This document shows positions 1 through 12,739 of a stretch of DNA of 64,000 nt, in pieces (position 1 is the first letter of the stretch; each line of letters opens with the position of its first letter). The translations under genes were made by a program, and so were the position numbers. Source of the DNA: Ophiodon elongatus (taxonomy: Eukaryota; Chordata; Actinopteri; Perciformes; Hexagrammidae); assembly GCA_016806645.1 (NCBI GenBank), contig JACSYO010001630.1:591001-655000 (forward strand). Direction: 5' to 3'. The notes under the pieces are model-generated. The model had not been told where the DNA came from. It made no database searches and worked only from the letters and a program-made list of their open reading frames with translations.

Positions 1-1084
1 TTTGGATGTTTTCTTTCGACTATAGCTCTGAAAGAAAACATATTATGGAAGCAAAATATTAAAAAATCTCAAGTTTTATTGTACATGAATAGAGAAAAAT
101 TAAACCCATCACCAGATCTTCACCCAACTGTAGAATATTTGGTGTTGGATAGCGTCCTCCACCATCATCATCAAAACACCAAATATAGGAAATGTTTTAG
201 AAAACTTACTTTACCAAATTAATTACCAAGTTAAGTAATTTGCCCATTACTAAAGTGAATTTGCAAAATTAACTAACTAATAATAACTAATTAATATATA
301 ATAAATGAATGAAATTGGCAATAACCAGACAAAATGATGTTGCACACTTTCCACACATTATGTTGAAAAATAAATCCTAGAATGTCTAATTGCCAAGCTG
401 GGCCTTTTGATTAAATATATCATTGTTGCGCACTAATTATGACAAAAATACTATTTTGGGGGATTTGGATCATTGTTTCTACCGATGATGGAACTTTGTT
501 ATCATCAAGATAATTTCAGTAATCTGGGAATGTGATGACATCACGTCATAGAAATGAAAGTTGTAATGAATGAGAATTATACTTATGATACAACACAGTA
601 TATGTATTCAGATCTCTCCATATTTGTACGTAAGTCTAATATTCCTGTGTTTCGACCTATTATCCACGCATCAGTTTATCTGCACAATGCTTCTATTACT
701 TTTGACAAAAACTGCCCCACACACACACACAGGCACAACAGCAGTTCCATTTGGTAGTGCACCACGTTGTGTACTTTATAAAAGTGGAAACAAAGTGATC
801 ATTTAATGAATGAAAGTTGACAGAACAACATCTATAGGACCATAATAATGCTCTCTCTCTCTCTCTCTCTCTTTCTGTCTGGGTGGGTGCACGTGAGAGA
901 GGGCAAACCTCAGGGAGGTCAGAGGTCAAGTGGTTTGACCCTGAGGTCAATTGAGTGGTGCCGCTCTCCTTCCAATAACATTTTACACACACTCTCATGA
1001 ACACATAGAGGCACACCTAAATAGGTTATGAAGAGCTGGAAATGTGTTGAAAATGCTCCTCAAACCGTGCTGCTTTTCGTACTG

Positions 1085-1147
<63 letters not shown>

Positions 1148-2586
1148 CTGGTGACACCTTTTATTCACTATTTTACTTGTAACAGCATTAACAACCACAA
1201 TATATATTTATTTCAACCTCATCCCCATTCATAAGCTGTATATAAACACCTAATAAATGATTTATAATACACAATGTGGTAAGAGGTGGATGTGGGTGGG
1301 TCATTTTTAAGTGATTGTTTTAATGTGTTTCTCAACAGCAATGTTAACATCCATAACGTGTCAACAAATAATGAATTGGCAAATTAATGGAACATAGTGA
1401 TCATAACATTTATATATTTGATATATATTTTTAGCAGTATTTATTGGGTTCATTAATTATTTTTTAGAAATGAAGTACTTATTATAATTACATTTATGAA
1501 TGAAATACTTATTTATGAATAAATACCTCTCCATGACAGCTAAGCAAACTCTTTGCGCTGATGAAGGCCATGAGATGGGGTTGAAAGCTCCAAAGAAATC
1601 TAGTGAGGGCACCTTGAGTTACGATATTTTTGTAAAAATATTATTTCCAAGTTCAGGAATTAACCAGTTATTAAATGCTTTATAACCCTAAAATCATATA
1701 GAATTAAACACAATGGCAGCTTTATGTGTAATCACTTATTAAACAGCCAATCCACATATTTTAAACAGGAAGTTCAGTTTACTTGTCATAAGGAGTGAAA
1801 ACAGTATCACGTGAGCTTTGTCAGGTCAGATGTCATCGGGGTTATTTTGGTTTGGGTTTGAGACCAAACTAACTGGAGGTGTGGAGTCCTAAACAATTAG
1901 GCAGGTGTGTCTTATGTAAGATGAGTCGCATTATGGGAGGTGTTTTTGAAGTTTGACCCATTATTTGCTTCATCAATACAGCATGGTTCAGCTCGACTCG
2001 ACTCGACTCACTTACCAGGTCAAGTTCTCTATTTCGTTTTTTCCAATGCAGAAAGTTCACACTGAGTGTAAGCGGGATTCTCAGCTGGTTGCCATAGAGA
2101 CACCCTGTGAAACATCATCTTCAACAACACACTCGCTGTAGTGAATGCACTCCGTCAGTTGTATGGAGTAGTAGGTGTATGGGATAGTTTGCGCCGTGTA
2201 CAGCGTAGGTATGGTGTAATTTACGGCGTTGCAACTACTTTGTAGTGTGTCATAAACATTGTATTAACCTTTAATAAGCAGCATCCAGTTAAATTCCTCA
2301 TTTAATTGGTAAATTATTTGTTGTATAACAATACAATAAATTATGATCCCAATTTTACTGAAACAGTATTTTGTTTTATTTTTGTAACATGGGTGCATGC
2401 AAGGAAGAATCAAACTTAAAAAAGGAGAAAACCATACATTATTGTGTTGAAGTATCATTAAATATTCTCAACATTTTGTTTGAATTCTGCTTATTAATGC
2501 TAAATAGTGATTCGAGTGTTATAGAATATTTATTTAAAATGTAAAATTTGTGATTCAGTGCTCTTTAAATTTCAATTTCAATTTCT

Positions 2587-2588
<2 letters not shown>
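1..2588. other. Gene-free AT-rich interval
   Basis: No exon-like frame or recognised transposon. Holds a CT tract at 850-871, a long GT tract at 1086-1146, a short TCGAC pentamer repeat near 1993-2008 and otherwise ordinary AT-rich intergenic sequence. Confidence 0.6.
1086..1146. repeat. (GT)n microsatellite
   Basis: About 30 uninterrupted GT units. It is the source of the Cys-Val and Thr-His open frames on both strands here. Confidence 0.98.

Positions 2589-2630
<42 letters not shown>
2589..2630. repeat. (AT)n microsatellite
   Basis: About 20 perfect TA units in AT-rich flank. Confidence 0.97.
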
Positions 2631-2633
<3 letters not shown>

Positions 2634-2887
2634 ATTTTTTATTTGAATTTGTTATTACTATTGATATTAATGATAGTAGCAGTAGGACAGGTATGTTTAT
2701 TCTTGGTCATAGCAGTGTGTTGTAAAGAGATAAGTCATTTTAAAAGGTCTAAGTTTATTGAATAGATTCAATGGTAGAAACAATAAAATGGATTCATTAT
2801 TGTAATTCAATATAAGAGGAAATTACAACCACAGATAGTATAAACTAACCCGGATTGAATTAATTAACTGCTTGCATTGCTTTACAT

Positions 2888-3940
<1,053 letters not shown>

Positions 3941-3945
3941 ATAAA

Positions 3946-4372
3946 ACAACTTAGTTAGTTTTGGCAATAAAACAGCTTGGTTAGGTTTAGGCAATAAAAC
4001 AGCTTCGTTAGGTTTAGGCAATAAAACAGCTTCGTTAGGTTTAGGCAATAAAACAACTTGGTTAGTTTTGACAATGAAACATCTTGGTTAGGTTTAAGCA
4101 ATGAAACATTTTGGTTAGGTTTAAGCAATGAAACATTTTGGTTAGGTTTAAGCAATGAAACATCTTGGTTAGGTTTAAGCAATGAAACATCTTGGTTAGG
4201 TGTAAGCAATGAAACATCTTGGTTAGGTGTAAGCAATGAAACATCTTGGTTAGGTGTAAGCAATGAAACATCTTGGTTAGGTGTAAGCAATGAAACATCT
4301 TGGTTAGGTGTAAGCAATGAAACATCTTGGTTAGGTGTAAGCAATGAAACAACTTGCTTAGGTTTAAGGTTT
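3946..4372. repeat. 27-bp minisatellite, about 15 copies
   Basis: Unit of the form AAACATCTTGGTTAGG followed by TGTAAGCAATG. The left copies differ (CAATAAAACAGCTT variant) and the right ones are nearly identical (GTGTAAGC variant, six in a row), so expansion was most recent on the right. Because 27 is a multiple of 3, three overlapping frames stay open, with a 9-residue period; these are not genes. The flank GGTTTGGGTTAGAATAA matches an interspersed repeat also seen near 18.3 kb, so the array probably grew from that element. Confidence 0.95.
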
Positions 4373-4389
4373 GGGTTAGAATAATTACG

Positions 4390-5890
4390 TTTGTTATATA
4401 GTTACGTTACGCATGCAATATGAGTTAAGCCTTATTACAGTTGATGAAAACGGGCCTAATTTGCGTTTCTTTTTTGGCAGATTTCAATTTGCTTGACAAC
4501 TGAATGGAAACACAGCTAATGTGATGCAGCCAGAAGGAGGCAATAACAGCAGGCTTTTTGCTCTGACATCCAGCGTTGACATTCAAAACAACCAGAACCA
4601 CATCTGCCTTTAGACATACTCAGGCCTTAAGCCATGGTTGCCGCTTTCTCTGCCTAGCTGAGCTCCATCCAGCTATCTAGATTTAAGATGACAGTAAGCA
4701 GAAAACTTCAACAATCCAAATCCTCTTATTGTGCTCTTATTCATGGGTACTAGCACATATTGTATTTTATTGAAGAGTAATACAAAATAGCATAATGAAA
4801 ATTATTAATTGTTTTGCACTGAATAAATCATTGTGATTTTCCAAGGGACAGCCTTACACATGAACTCTTAAAATTGACTGCAGCTCAACAAAATCAATAA
4901 AGTAGATCCCCATTGTTATTGTCATCAAAATGTGACCATATTCTCGCCGAATGTGTGTTCAGCAGGTAAAATCACTACAAATCAATTCTTTAAATGGTTT
5001 AGAGATTTGCAACCCACCAGCAGTACGCTTTCTGAGATGATATTTTACGCTAACAATGAATTATGATCACAGCAATTTGTTAATCTTTTCCAGATTACAC
5101 CACCTGCTGAGCTTGACATTAGTTAGACATCAGTGTGCTGAAGTCAGCAGGCAGCTAATGGGACATTTTCACAGAGCAGGACATACATACTTTTACCTTT
5201 TTTACCTTGTTTCACTATTCATCTATGTATCTCTATCTTCCTCTTGGACACATGTATAAAGTACATTTTTAATAATTTTTTATTTAATTTATACCATCCG
5301 CTGATGTGAAATCCATATCATGCTGTAGGAGATTCAGCAGTAAAAAATAAATACAATTTTAACTCATTACACTCCCTTTTGTTTTGTGGATTTAACACTA
5401 ACATTCTTTTGACACCATTTTTCAGCCAGTCTGGGTGCTTATTTGATTTTTTCACAGATTGAGATCAGCAGATTGATACCATTCTCATAAAAAATTTAAA
5501 AAAAAATACAGAAGCCCTGAGAGTCAAGTTAGAAAGAAAAAAAACTATTCTGTTCACCCAGAAGTCTAATCTACTTTGTGTTATCTCCTGTGTTTACACC
5601 TTTAAGAACAGGTTAAAAAAAGCCAGAATAATTTTTCTAAATCATGTTGTGTTTTTTTTGTCTGGATAATTGTTTGTTATTGATATTCTCTTTACCTGAA
5701 CTATAGGGCAGTCATTTTGTGTTCTCACTTTCATCTCAGAGGGTAAGTGTGATTACTTTTCTTAGTGTAAACTTTTTTGAAGCTTATTATGTTTTTATAA
5801 TTTTACAGGCCAGAAAGTAACAATCTAATTTCCAACATGTGATCTAAATAATACTCATTTGGAAATTTATGGTGACTCTGGAATTGTGAT
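4390..5890. other. Gene-free AT-rich interval
   Basis: No recognisable exon or transposon. Small A/T runs only. Confidence 0.5.
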
Positions 5891-5896
5891 ACCGTT

Positions 5897-6228
5897 CCAT
5901 TATCCAAACCGCTTATCTTATTTAGGGCTGGAGCCCATCCCAGCTGACATTGGGCTGTGTTCACCCAGGGTTCACCTGGACAGGTTGCGAGTTTATCACA
6001 GGGCACATATAGAGACAGACAACCATTCACGCTCACATTCACACCTACGGGCAATTTAGAGTCTCCAATTAACCTGAGCTGCATGTCTTTAGACTGTGGG
6101 AGGAAGCTGGAGAACCTGGAAGGAACCCACAATGCCACGGAGAGAACGTGTAAACTCCACACATCGAACCCGGGCCCCTCTTGCTGTGAAGTGACAGTGC
6201 TAGCCACTACACCACCGTGCAGCCCGCT
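5897..6228 (-). mobile_element. tRNA-headed SINE with Rex3/RTE-like tail
   Basis: On the minus strand the head reads like a tRNA promoter: an A-box-like GTGGTGTAGTGGCTAGC and a B-box-like GGGCCCGGGTTCGA at about 6160-6228. The body has the very common fish motifs TGTGGGAGGAAGCTGGAG and GGTGTGAATGTGAGCGTGA, and the tail ends at GATAAGCGGTTTGGATAATGG (plus 5897). The GATAAGCGG...ATGGATGG tail is, to my knowledge, shared with Rex3-like RTE LINEs that would mobilise it. Its 134-codon minus frame is not a gene. Confidence 0.8.
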
Positions 6229-6912
6229 ATGTGATACATGTTTTTGTAATTACTCTCACTTCCAGAAAGATTACACATAGGTCCGCATTAAACCGTTGGG
6301 GTATTAAAACACTATTGTAAATTAAGAACCAACAATTTGGTGATAGCTAGATTGCTAGCCAGCTAGCCAACTAGCTTGTAGCCAGCGAGTAGCTCACTAC
6401 TAACCAGCAGACAGACAGACAGGTTGGTTTAATTTGCTCTCAAGATTAACTAATATTTATAGATTTCAACTCTGCAGAACTTTGTCTACCCTTCTGGCAG
6501 ATGTACTGATATTCTTGGGTACTTTTGTAGTTCCTCATAGTGGAGCCACAGACACAAAGAGACACTACAAAGTAATTAAAATGTCCTTGTGTGATTTCAG
6601 GCCATTTTCATATGTCCTCGTGCCGGTCAGATGGTTGACGGATGTGGTACTCTAAAAACATCCAATCGCTGCAGTGTAGCTACTGAATGTACCCAAATAT
6701 CATTCATTGTTTACAACGCTACTAGCGCTAAACCGGAAGAACTAATGCAAATGCATTTGAGTCAGAAGGGAAAAATGGTGGAGCATAAGGTGAATTGTAA
6801 TACTCATTTGGCCACAAGAGGCTGAAGTGTACCACTAGCCCACGTTCTACATAGGAATAAAAGCGTCCGTGTTTTCTTTCATGTGTTTTTTAATTTACAT
6901 AACTTAGATAAG

Positions 6913-7051
6913 ATGTGAATGTGAGCGTGAATGGTTGTCTGTCTCTATATGAGCCCTGAGATAAACTGGAGACCTGTCCAATGTCAGCTGGGATCGGCTC
7001 CAGAGCCCTGCGACCCTAAACAGGATAAGCGGTTTGGATTATGGATGGATA
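6913..7051 (+). mobile_element. 3' fragment of the same SINE/Rex3-like family
   Basis: Plus-strand copy lacking the head: GTGAATGTGAGCGTGAATGG, CCTGTCCAATGTCAGCTGGG, GATAAGCGGTTTGGATTATGG and an ATGGATGGAT terminus. It lies about 700 bp from the inverted fuller copy at 5.9-6.2 kb. Confidence 0.8.
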
Positions 7052-7055
7052 AACA

Positions 7056-8766
7056 ATACGTGTTTTAGAGTGTGCGGAGAAATCAAAACGCATCTGGAAG
7101 AAAACGTGAATGCTTTTACTCCTATTTTAGCCCCATTTGGCCAGAAAGCAGTATTTCAACAACAAAAATATCCTCGTGAAAAAATTTAAAATAAAAACCT
7201 CCTTTTTTTCACCCCCAAAAAAATAAAAAAAGAACTTGGAAAGATTATCGTGGCAAAACCTTTTCTTTCACCTGTTCTTGAGTCACAAACACAGGAGATA
7301 AAACAATATGGATCAGACTTGAAAGTGGATGATCCGAATTTATTTCTCATTTGTCTCGAACCTAGCCATTAATACATACTGAATTGCATAAGGAAATAGT
7401 ACACATGAACATATGAATATGAAGTTTGATGATACTCAAATGTCTTCTTGGCCTGTGTTGAGCTAACCTGCGTTCAGGTTCTGACTGACTGACTGGCTGC
7501 TCATCAGCCTAAGAGGAGGAGACATCTGTGGCTCTGACAGCTGATTGGCTGTCAGAGGCTCCTTGGGATGCAGCCATGCATTGGATTGGTTGCACGCCTC
7601 TCAGTCAAACTGACATGCTAATGTCATTGAAGTAGACAGTGATAATGTCATTCCAGGTAGATAATGGGTTTTGACTAGGCTGAGGTAGTGGGATGATTGC
7701 AGTGATAATGAATCGGGACAATAAAACTGCAGTTAAAGGAGATGATCAACACTGACAACTCACCGATGAATAACTTTATTATTTTCTACTCTGATTTAAC
7801 ATTTTCCTCTAATTTGTCTCCTTTAATCTAACCTTTATTTAAGCAGGCAGGCGTTTTAGAATAAATTCTGATTCAAAATGACAGTCCGGCTGTTAAATTA
7901 CAGCTGCAGAACTGGCAGCTGTAATTATATTGTAATACTATGGAAAAGATCTGGATTGAAATAGCACAATGTTCTTGAAAGTGCTGGTTCATTCTGCGTT
8001 TTCAATTATGTCTCTCAGTGAGCTGTACTCTCCAGAAGACCACCATTTTTACACATTATGAAAAGATATGCATAGATATCAAAACAATGTTTTCATTGGA
8101 TTTGGGACAAAATATATTTTTTTATAAACAAGAGCCTGAAAGGTTTACACAAGAAGTTGCAATGTACAAAAACTACTGATGCCAAAAAAGTACTGTTGCC
8201 ATGTGACAGCAATGTAATCCCTTTCAGACAAGCATCTCTTAGCGTAAATGTGACTGCAATTTTACGTGTTGGTCTCATGTCTGAGCGTTTTTACTTAATC
8301 TGATGGTTTAAAAGCCTAAAAATCACAACTTTTATAGACAGATGAAGCCAGAAATGTGAAAGCTTTCTCAAAGGAGGGATAGCCCACCAGTTAATATTCA
8401 GCTTCGTGGACCAATCAGAAAGCTAAATACACAATGATCCATGTACGACAGTTGTGAAAAATTATATAACACACATATATGGGAGATATGTTGAACTTTG
8501 ATTCAAATATGATTAATTCAAGTTTGAGAATTAATCTTGCAAAATGTCAACACAGTGAAATCCATTTGTTTTTATTTTACAATGAGCAAAAAAAAATTAT
8601 TTTGATAGCAGGCTACATTAGCTGTGATGAGTCACAACAGTCACACAGTTTACTGATATGTGCCTGATCAATATTTTTTTCAGTCCGTCCATGCCATATC
8701 AACAGGTTCCCCAACTTGTCACATATGGACCCCGCAGTTCAACTTCCCTTCTCTCCTGCCAATCTA
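7056..8766. other. Gene-free interval
   Basis: No coding exon or repeat recognised. Moderately AT-rich. Confidence 0.5.
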
Positions 8767-9140
8767 AGGCCCAATCCCAATCTCCACCCTCACGGACTCA
8801 CGGACTTTGAGGCTCCCGCTGAGTCCGTGAGGCTTTAGTTCTGTCCCACTGTCACATCGTTGAGTGTTTGAGGCTCTGGCAAACATGTTGAGCCCTTTAT
8901 GAACCCTTACCGTAAGTGAGCATTAGATGCAGACTTTTCCCAATTGGATTACCCACAATTCATAGCCATGTGACGTTAAATACCCAGTTACCAGTGGAAG
9001 CATGGAGAAATAATAAAAAAGGTAAACTAAGAGGATGGCACGTGGGTGTTCAGCCTGGAATATTACATTTACAACAACATTAAGGATTAAAGATGGGACA
9101 TGAAAACACATGAAATCAGAGGAATGCAATCAGAGACTAT

Positions 9141-9241
9141 TATATTTATATATATATATGTATATATGTATATATACATATGTATATATATATGTATATA
9201 TACATATACATATATATATGTATATATATGTATATACTGCA
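9141..9241. repeat. Imperfect (TATA/TATGTA)n repeat
   Basis: Self-complementary AT-rich array with TATACATATG variants, able to form hairpins. Abuts the direct repeat that starts at 9245. Confidence 0.9.
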
Positions 9242-9244
9242 TAT

Positions 9245-9422
9245 ATGTAGCGTACGTAATGTAACAAAAGTTAGGTATGTTACGCTACTGGTTTAGATCA
9301 AATTCATGGTTTGGGTTCAAATTAAATAATAAATCATATACGTGTAAGTTAAGTACTGTACATACATGACGTAAGTTACAATATGTCTGTTTCACATAGA
9401 ATAAGTAGGTGTTTGTTTGACC
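9245..9422 (+). repeat. Interspersed repeat copy C1 (GTAGCGTACGTAATG...TTTGTTTGACC)
   Basis: About 178 bp, nearly identical to 10601-10773. The family motif GGTTTGGGTT and the end GTTTGTTTGACC recur in the related copy near 18.3 kb. This copy stops abruptly where the inverted repeat at 9425 begins. Confidence 0.85.
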
Positions 9423-9522
9423 TGATCTGTTAGGGCCGCACGATTTAGCCAAAAATGAAAATTTCCCAAAAATCTATTAAATCATGCTCTTGCCACATAA
9501 GAGCACAAGAGGCGGCAGATAT

Positions 9523-9735
<213 letters not shown>

Positions 9736-10061
9736 AACAGATTTTTTCATCAAACATTTGGTTTTGTTATTGAAGCTGTTTTGATAAAAAACGAGTAAAT
9801 ATATTATTTTAATGATGTCTCATCTTGTGAGGAAAAGAGCCTGGAAGACGTTCAAATCAGGGAGTAAAAAGTATAAAATAAATAAATACAATTGGACACA
9901 ATATATTTTTGACGTTGTCATGGTAACGTGATATGTTGCAGCAAAGTGCTGTCCCATTCATATTTACACCATGTCCAGCCCTCACACTCAACCATTTAAC
10001 AGGTGACGTCAGTAAGTCCCTGAGGGTTCAGGGCCTTAGGGGGGACATTGGGATTGGGCCT

Positions 10062-10590
10062 ATCTCTCACTCACCAAATCAGCTCATTCAGGGCACCTTT
10101 AGTCACACCCACCTCGTCAGCTCAATCACTCTCACCTGCCCACTCTGCTGCGCCTACTGCCTTCAGTATTTAAACCCTCTCACGCTCACGCCAGATCCTT
10201 CTCCGCACTATGCCAGACTTTCCAGCGTTTACCCTCCGACTGGTTTCTCGTTGCCGACCCTGCCTGTTTGGACTTCTCCACCTTGCCTCTGCCCCGGTAA
10301 ACAACTCAGCCTTCTGTCCCCGACCACGAGATTCTTGCCTCGTCTCTGCCCCGGTAATCCGCCATAGCCTTCTGTCCCCGACCACGAGATTAGCCTCAGC
10401 TCGCTCCGGTCTCTGCCTGCCTTCTCCCCTGGCGGCTTGGCGTTTCCCTCAGCGGGTCTCTCTACGCGAGCGGATCCGATCTGTTTTCATGTTGAGATCT
10501 CTACCTGTAATAAAGCCTGGTGCCACTTTGTAAAATAGTAGCCCTTTAGTCTCATTTTCCAATGTGCAGGGTAGTCCGATACACCACAAC
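10062..10590 (+). mobile_element. Solo LTR-like block (Ty3/gypsy-type)
   Basis: C/T-rich, LTR-like sequence: a TATA-like AGTATTTAAACCC at about 10167-10179, a pyrimidine-rich leader with internal near-duplications (CCCCGACCACGAGATT twice, at about 10317 and 10377), and TAATAAAGCCTGGTGCC (AATAAA at 10509) near the 3' end. This promoter-leader-polyA order is that of a retroviral-type LTR. No gag/pol or partner LTR is present. The exact ends are uncertain and clade assignment is by general resemblance only. Confidence 0.5.
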
Positions 10591-10600
10591 GGGTGGTAAT

Positions 10601-10995
10601 ATGTAGCGTACGTAATGTAACGAAGGTATGTTACGCTACTGGTTTAGATCAAATCCATGGTTTGGGTTCAAATTAAATAATAAATCATATAAGTGTAAGT
10701 TAAGTACTGTACATACATGACGTAAGTTACAATATGTCTGTTTCACGTAGAATAAGTAGGTGTTTGTTTGACCCAGTCTTCCACCCCTGACCTTCTGCCT
10801 ATGTGGAATTTATCGTTATTTATACGACATCAGCTGACTTCCTACTTTACTCCAGTCAGAATTAATATGACCAGAGGCAGCTCTGCATGTCCAAAACTGA
10901 CGCTGGAGGAGCGCATAGTTTGAAAAGTAGGGCGACTGACCAAGCTGCCTTGTTTGACGACTTGGGAGTGAGAACGTCCTGGGCATGTCGCTGGG
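10601..10995 (+). repeat. Interspersed repeat copy C2
   Basis: 10601-10773 duplicates 9245-9422 with few differences, then continues with the remainder of the family (ACCTTCTGCC..., GACTGACCAAG, GGGAGTGAGAACG) that is missing from C1 but partly present near 18.5-18.7 kb and, inverted, near 31.0-31.4 kb. Confidence 0.8.
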
Positions 10996-10996
10996 T

Positions 10997-11055
10997 AGCT
11001 GATGCTAACTAGCTGATGCTAACTAGCTGATGCTAACTAGCTGATGCTAACTAGC
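10997..11055. repeat. (TAGCTGATGCTAAC)n short tandem repeat
   Basis: Four near-perfect copies of a 15-bp unit TAGCTGATGCTAACT. Confidence 0.9.
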
Positions 11056-11276
11056 CTGCTACCTGCAGATATCAGACTGATTTCACGAACGGTGAGAGCA
11101 GATAAATTAGTGAACGGACATGGAAGTGAGAGAACGAATAAAACACCTTTACTTTTGAGCTAACTGCTGTTCTCCAGCCGTAACTCCTCCTCTCGTGCTC
11201 TTATGTGGCAAGAGCATGACTTAATTGATTTTTGGGAAATTTTCATTTTTGGCTATATCGTGGGGCCCTAACAGAT

Positions 11277-11657
11277 ACTCAACAAATGAGCAAATGAAAT
11301 AAAATGAATTAAGATCCTACAAAGCCTGTAAAAATTACTTTATTCATTGTATCTGCAGATCATTTGAAAAATGTCCCATAGCCCATGGTTGTATAATGTA
11401 TTTTCTTCAACCAACCAGTCGAAACAGTCCAACAGTATTAACCCCTATAAGTATTCATATTGAAAAATAAAAAGTTTAAAAAAACGATAATTATCGAAGT
11501 AGTTACAGATTCATTTTGTGTTGATCGACTGCCTGTTTTAAGCTCTATATCCTATATTAAACGACACAATTCCATTCAGTAAAGGTAAAGCTAACCTAAT
11601 GGAGAGTACTGTTCTACTGTTTTTAATAAAAACCTACTCTATATACTAAACACAATG

Positions 11658-11693
<36 letters not shown>

Positions 11694-12550
11694 CTACAGT
11701 GCTAAAAGAACATCATGGCCTTAGAGCTGATATGGACAATGTATGAGATTAGAGTAAAGCTATTTCCTGAGAGTTAAAGGCTGCTTCCATAACAGCTCCT
11801 CCTATTGCATTATACAACTGTCCAGTGGAAACCTTGCAGCTTCACTGCCAGTTCTGCAAGTGTGTTCTGCTCTAAACTCTCTTATATGCTGATTCAGTTC
11901 AACAACGAATGGCTTTTCCTCACATCTGTGGCAGTTACAGGGCTGTGATGCGAGGGTAGGTGTTTGTGATAGGGCCCAGAGAGGCTGTAATGATAGGCCA
12001 CAGCAACCAGCCGCTCCCATTGAGATGCAGATCTGTGCTAATTAATTCTCATGTTTAAGGGAATTAAACATTATTCTGGAGAAAAGAGCGCGCTGCTGGG
12101 AGGCGCTTTAATATGTAGCCCAGATAAAAGGAGGAGTGTGTTTTCTCTGTGACGGACATACATTTATTCACATTTCCCCAGCCAATTTCATTTCAATGTA
12201 AAATGAGGAGACGAGGTTAGGTAACGCAGAGAGGAGAGTTGGCTAATAGAAAACAATGACCGGTGTTTTATTCTCCAGAGGCTATTCTGCCGCTGTCAGC
12301 GCTCTCTCTCCGCGGCCGCACAATGCACAGAGACAAAGAGAGAGAGCAGCGGGGCCAAGTGCCTCTTCTAAAACACACAGCAGCTTATTAACCCCAACAT
12401 GCACACACACGCACACACACAGAGCGCAGCGGCGGGCTGCAAAGCGATATCAGGCAGTAATATATTGAGGTTATATTCAGGTTGTAATGGTGTTATTAAA
12501 GCAACAAGCTCAGGCTGAATAGAGAAAATCCCATTAAAATAATTATAGAG
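11277..12550. other. Non-coding interval with possible conserved element
   Basis: Holds a CA tract at 11662-11692. The stretch 12010-12550 has low repeat content and homeobox-type cores (CTAATTAATT, GGGAATTAAAC, CATTAAAATAATTATAG), like a conserved vertebrate enhancer, but this was not tested. No coding exon. Confidence 0.35.
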
Positions 12551-12561
12551 GGCCGGGATAT

Positions 12562-12613
<52 letters not shown>

Positions 12614-12671
12614 AGAAAAGTAGAGAGAAACAGAGTAGCCTACCTGCACTGCATTCGTTCACATACAATGT

Positions 12672-12735
<64 letters not shown>
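12562..12735. repeat. Paired (GT)n microsatellites
   Basis: Two GT runs, 12562-12611 and 12674-12735, separated by about 62 bp of unique sequence. Confidence 0.97.
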
Positions 12736-12737
<2 letters not shown>

Positions 12738-12739
12738 TT

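Noticed and set aside
3955..4384. Repeat-protein-like frames on both strands (9-residue period)
   Set aside because: The 27-bp minisatellite is a multiple of three, so any frame without a stop in the unit stays open. No flanking exon signals or start context.
5803..6207. 134-codon minus-strand frame
   Set aside because: Falls in a SINE with well-known fish repeat motifs.
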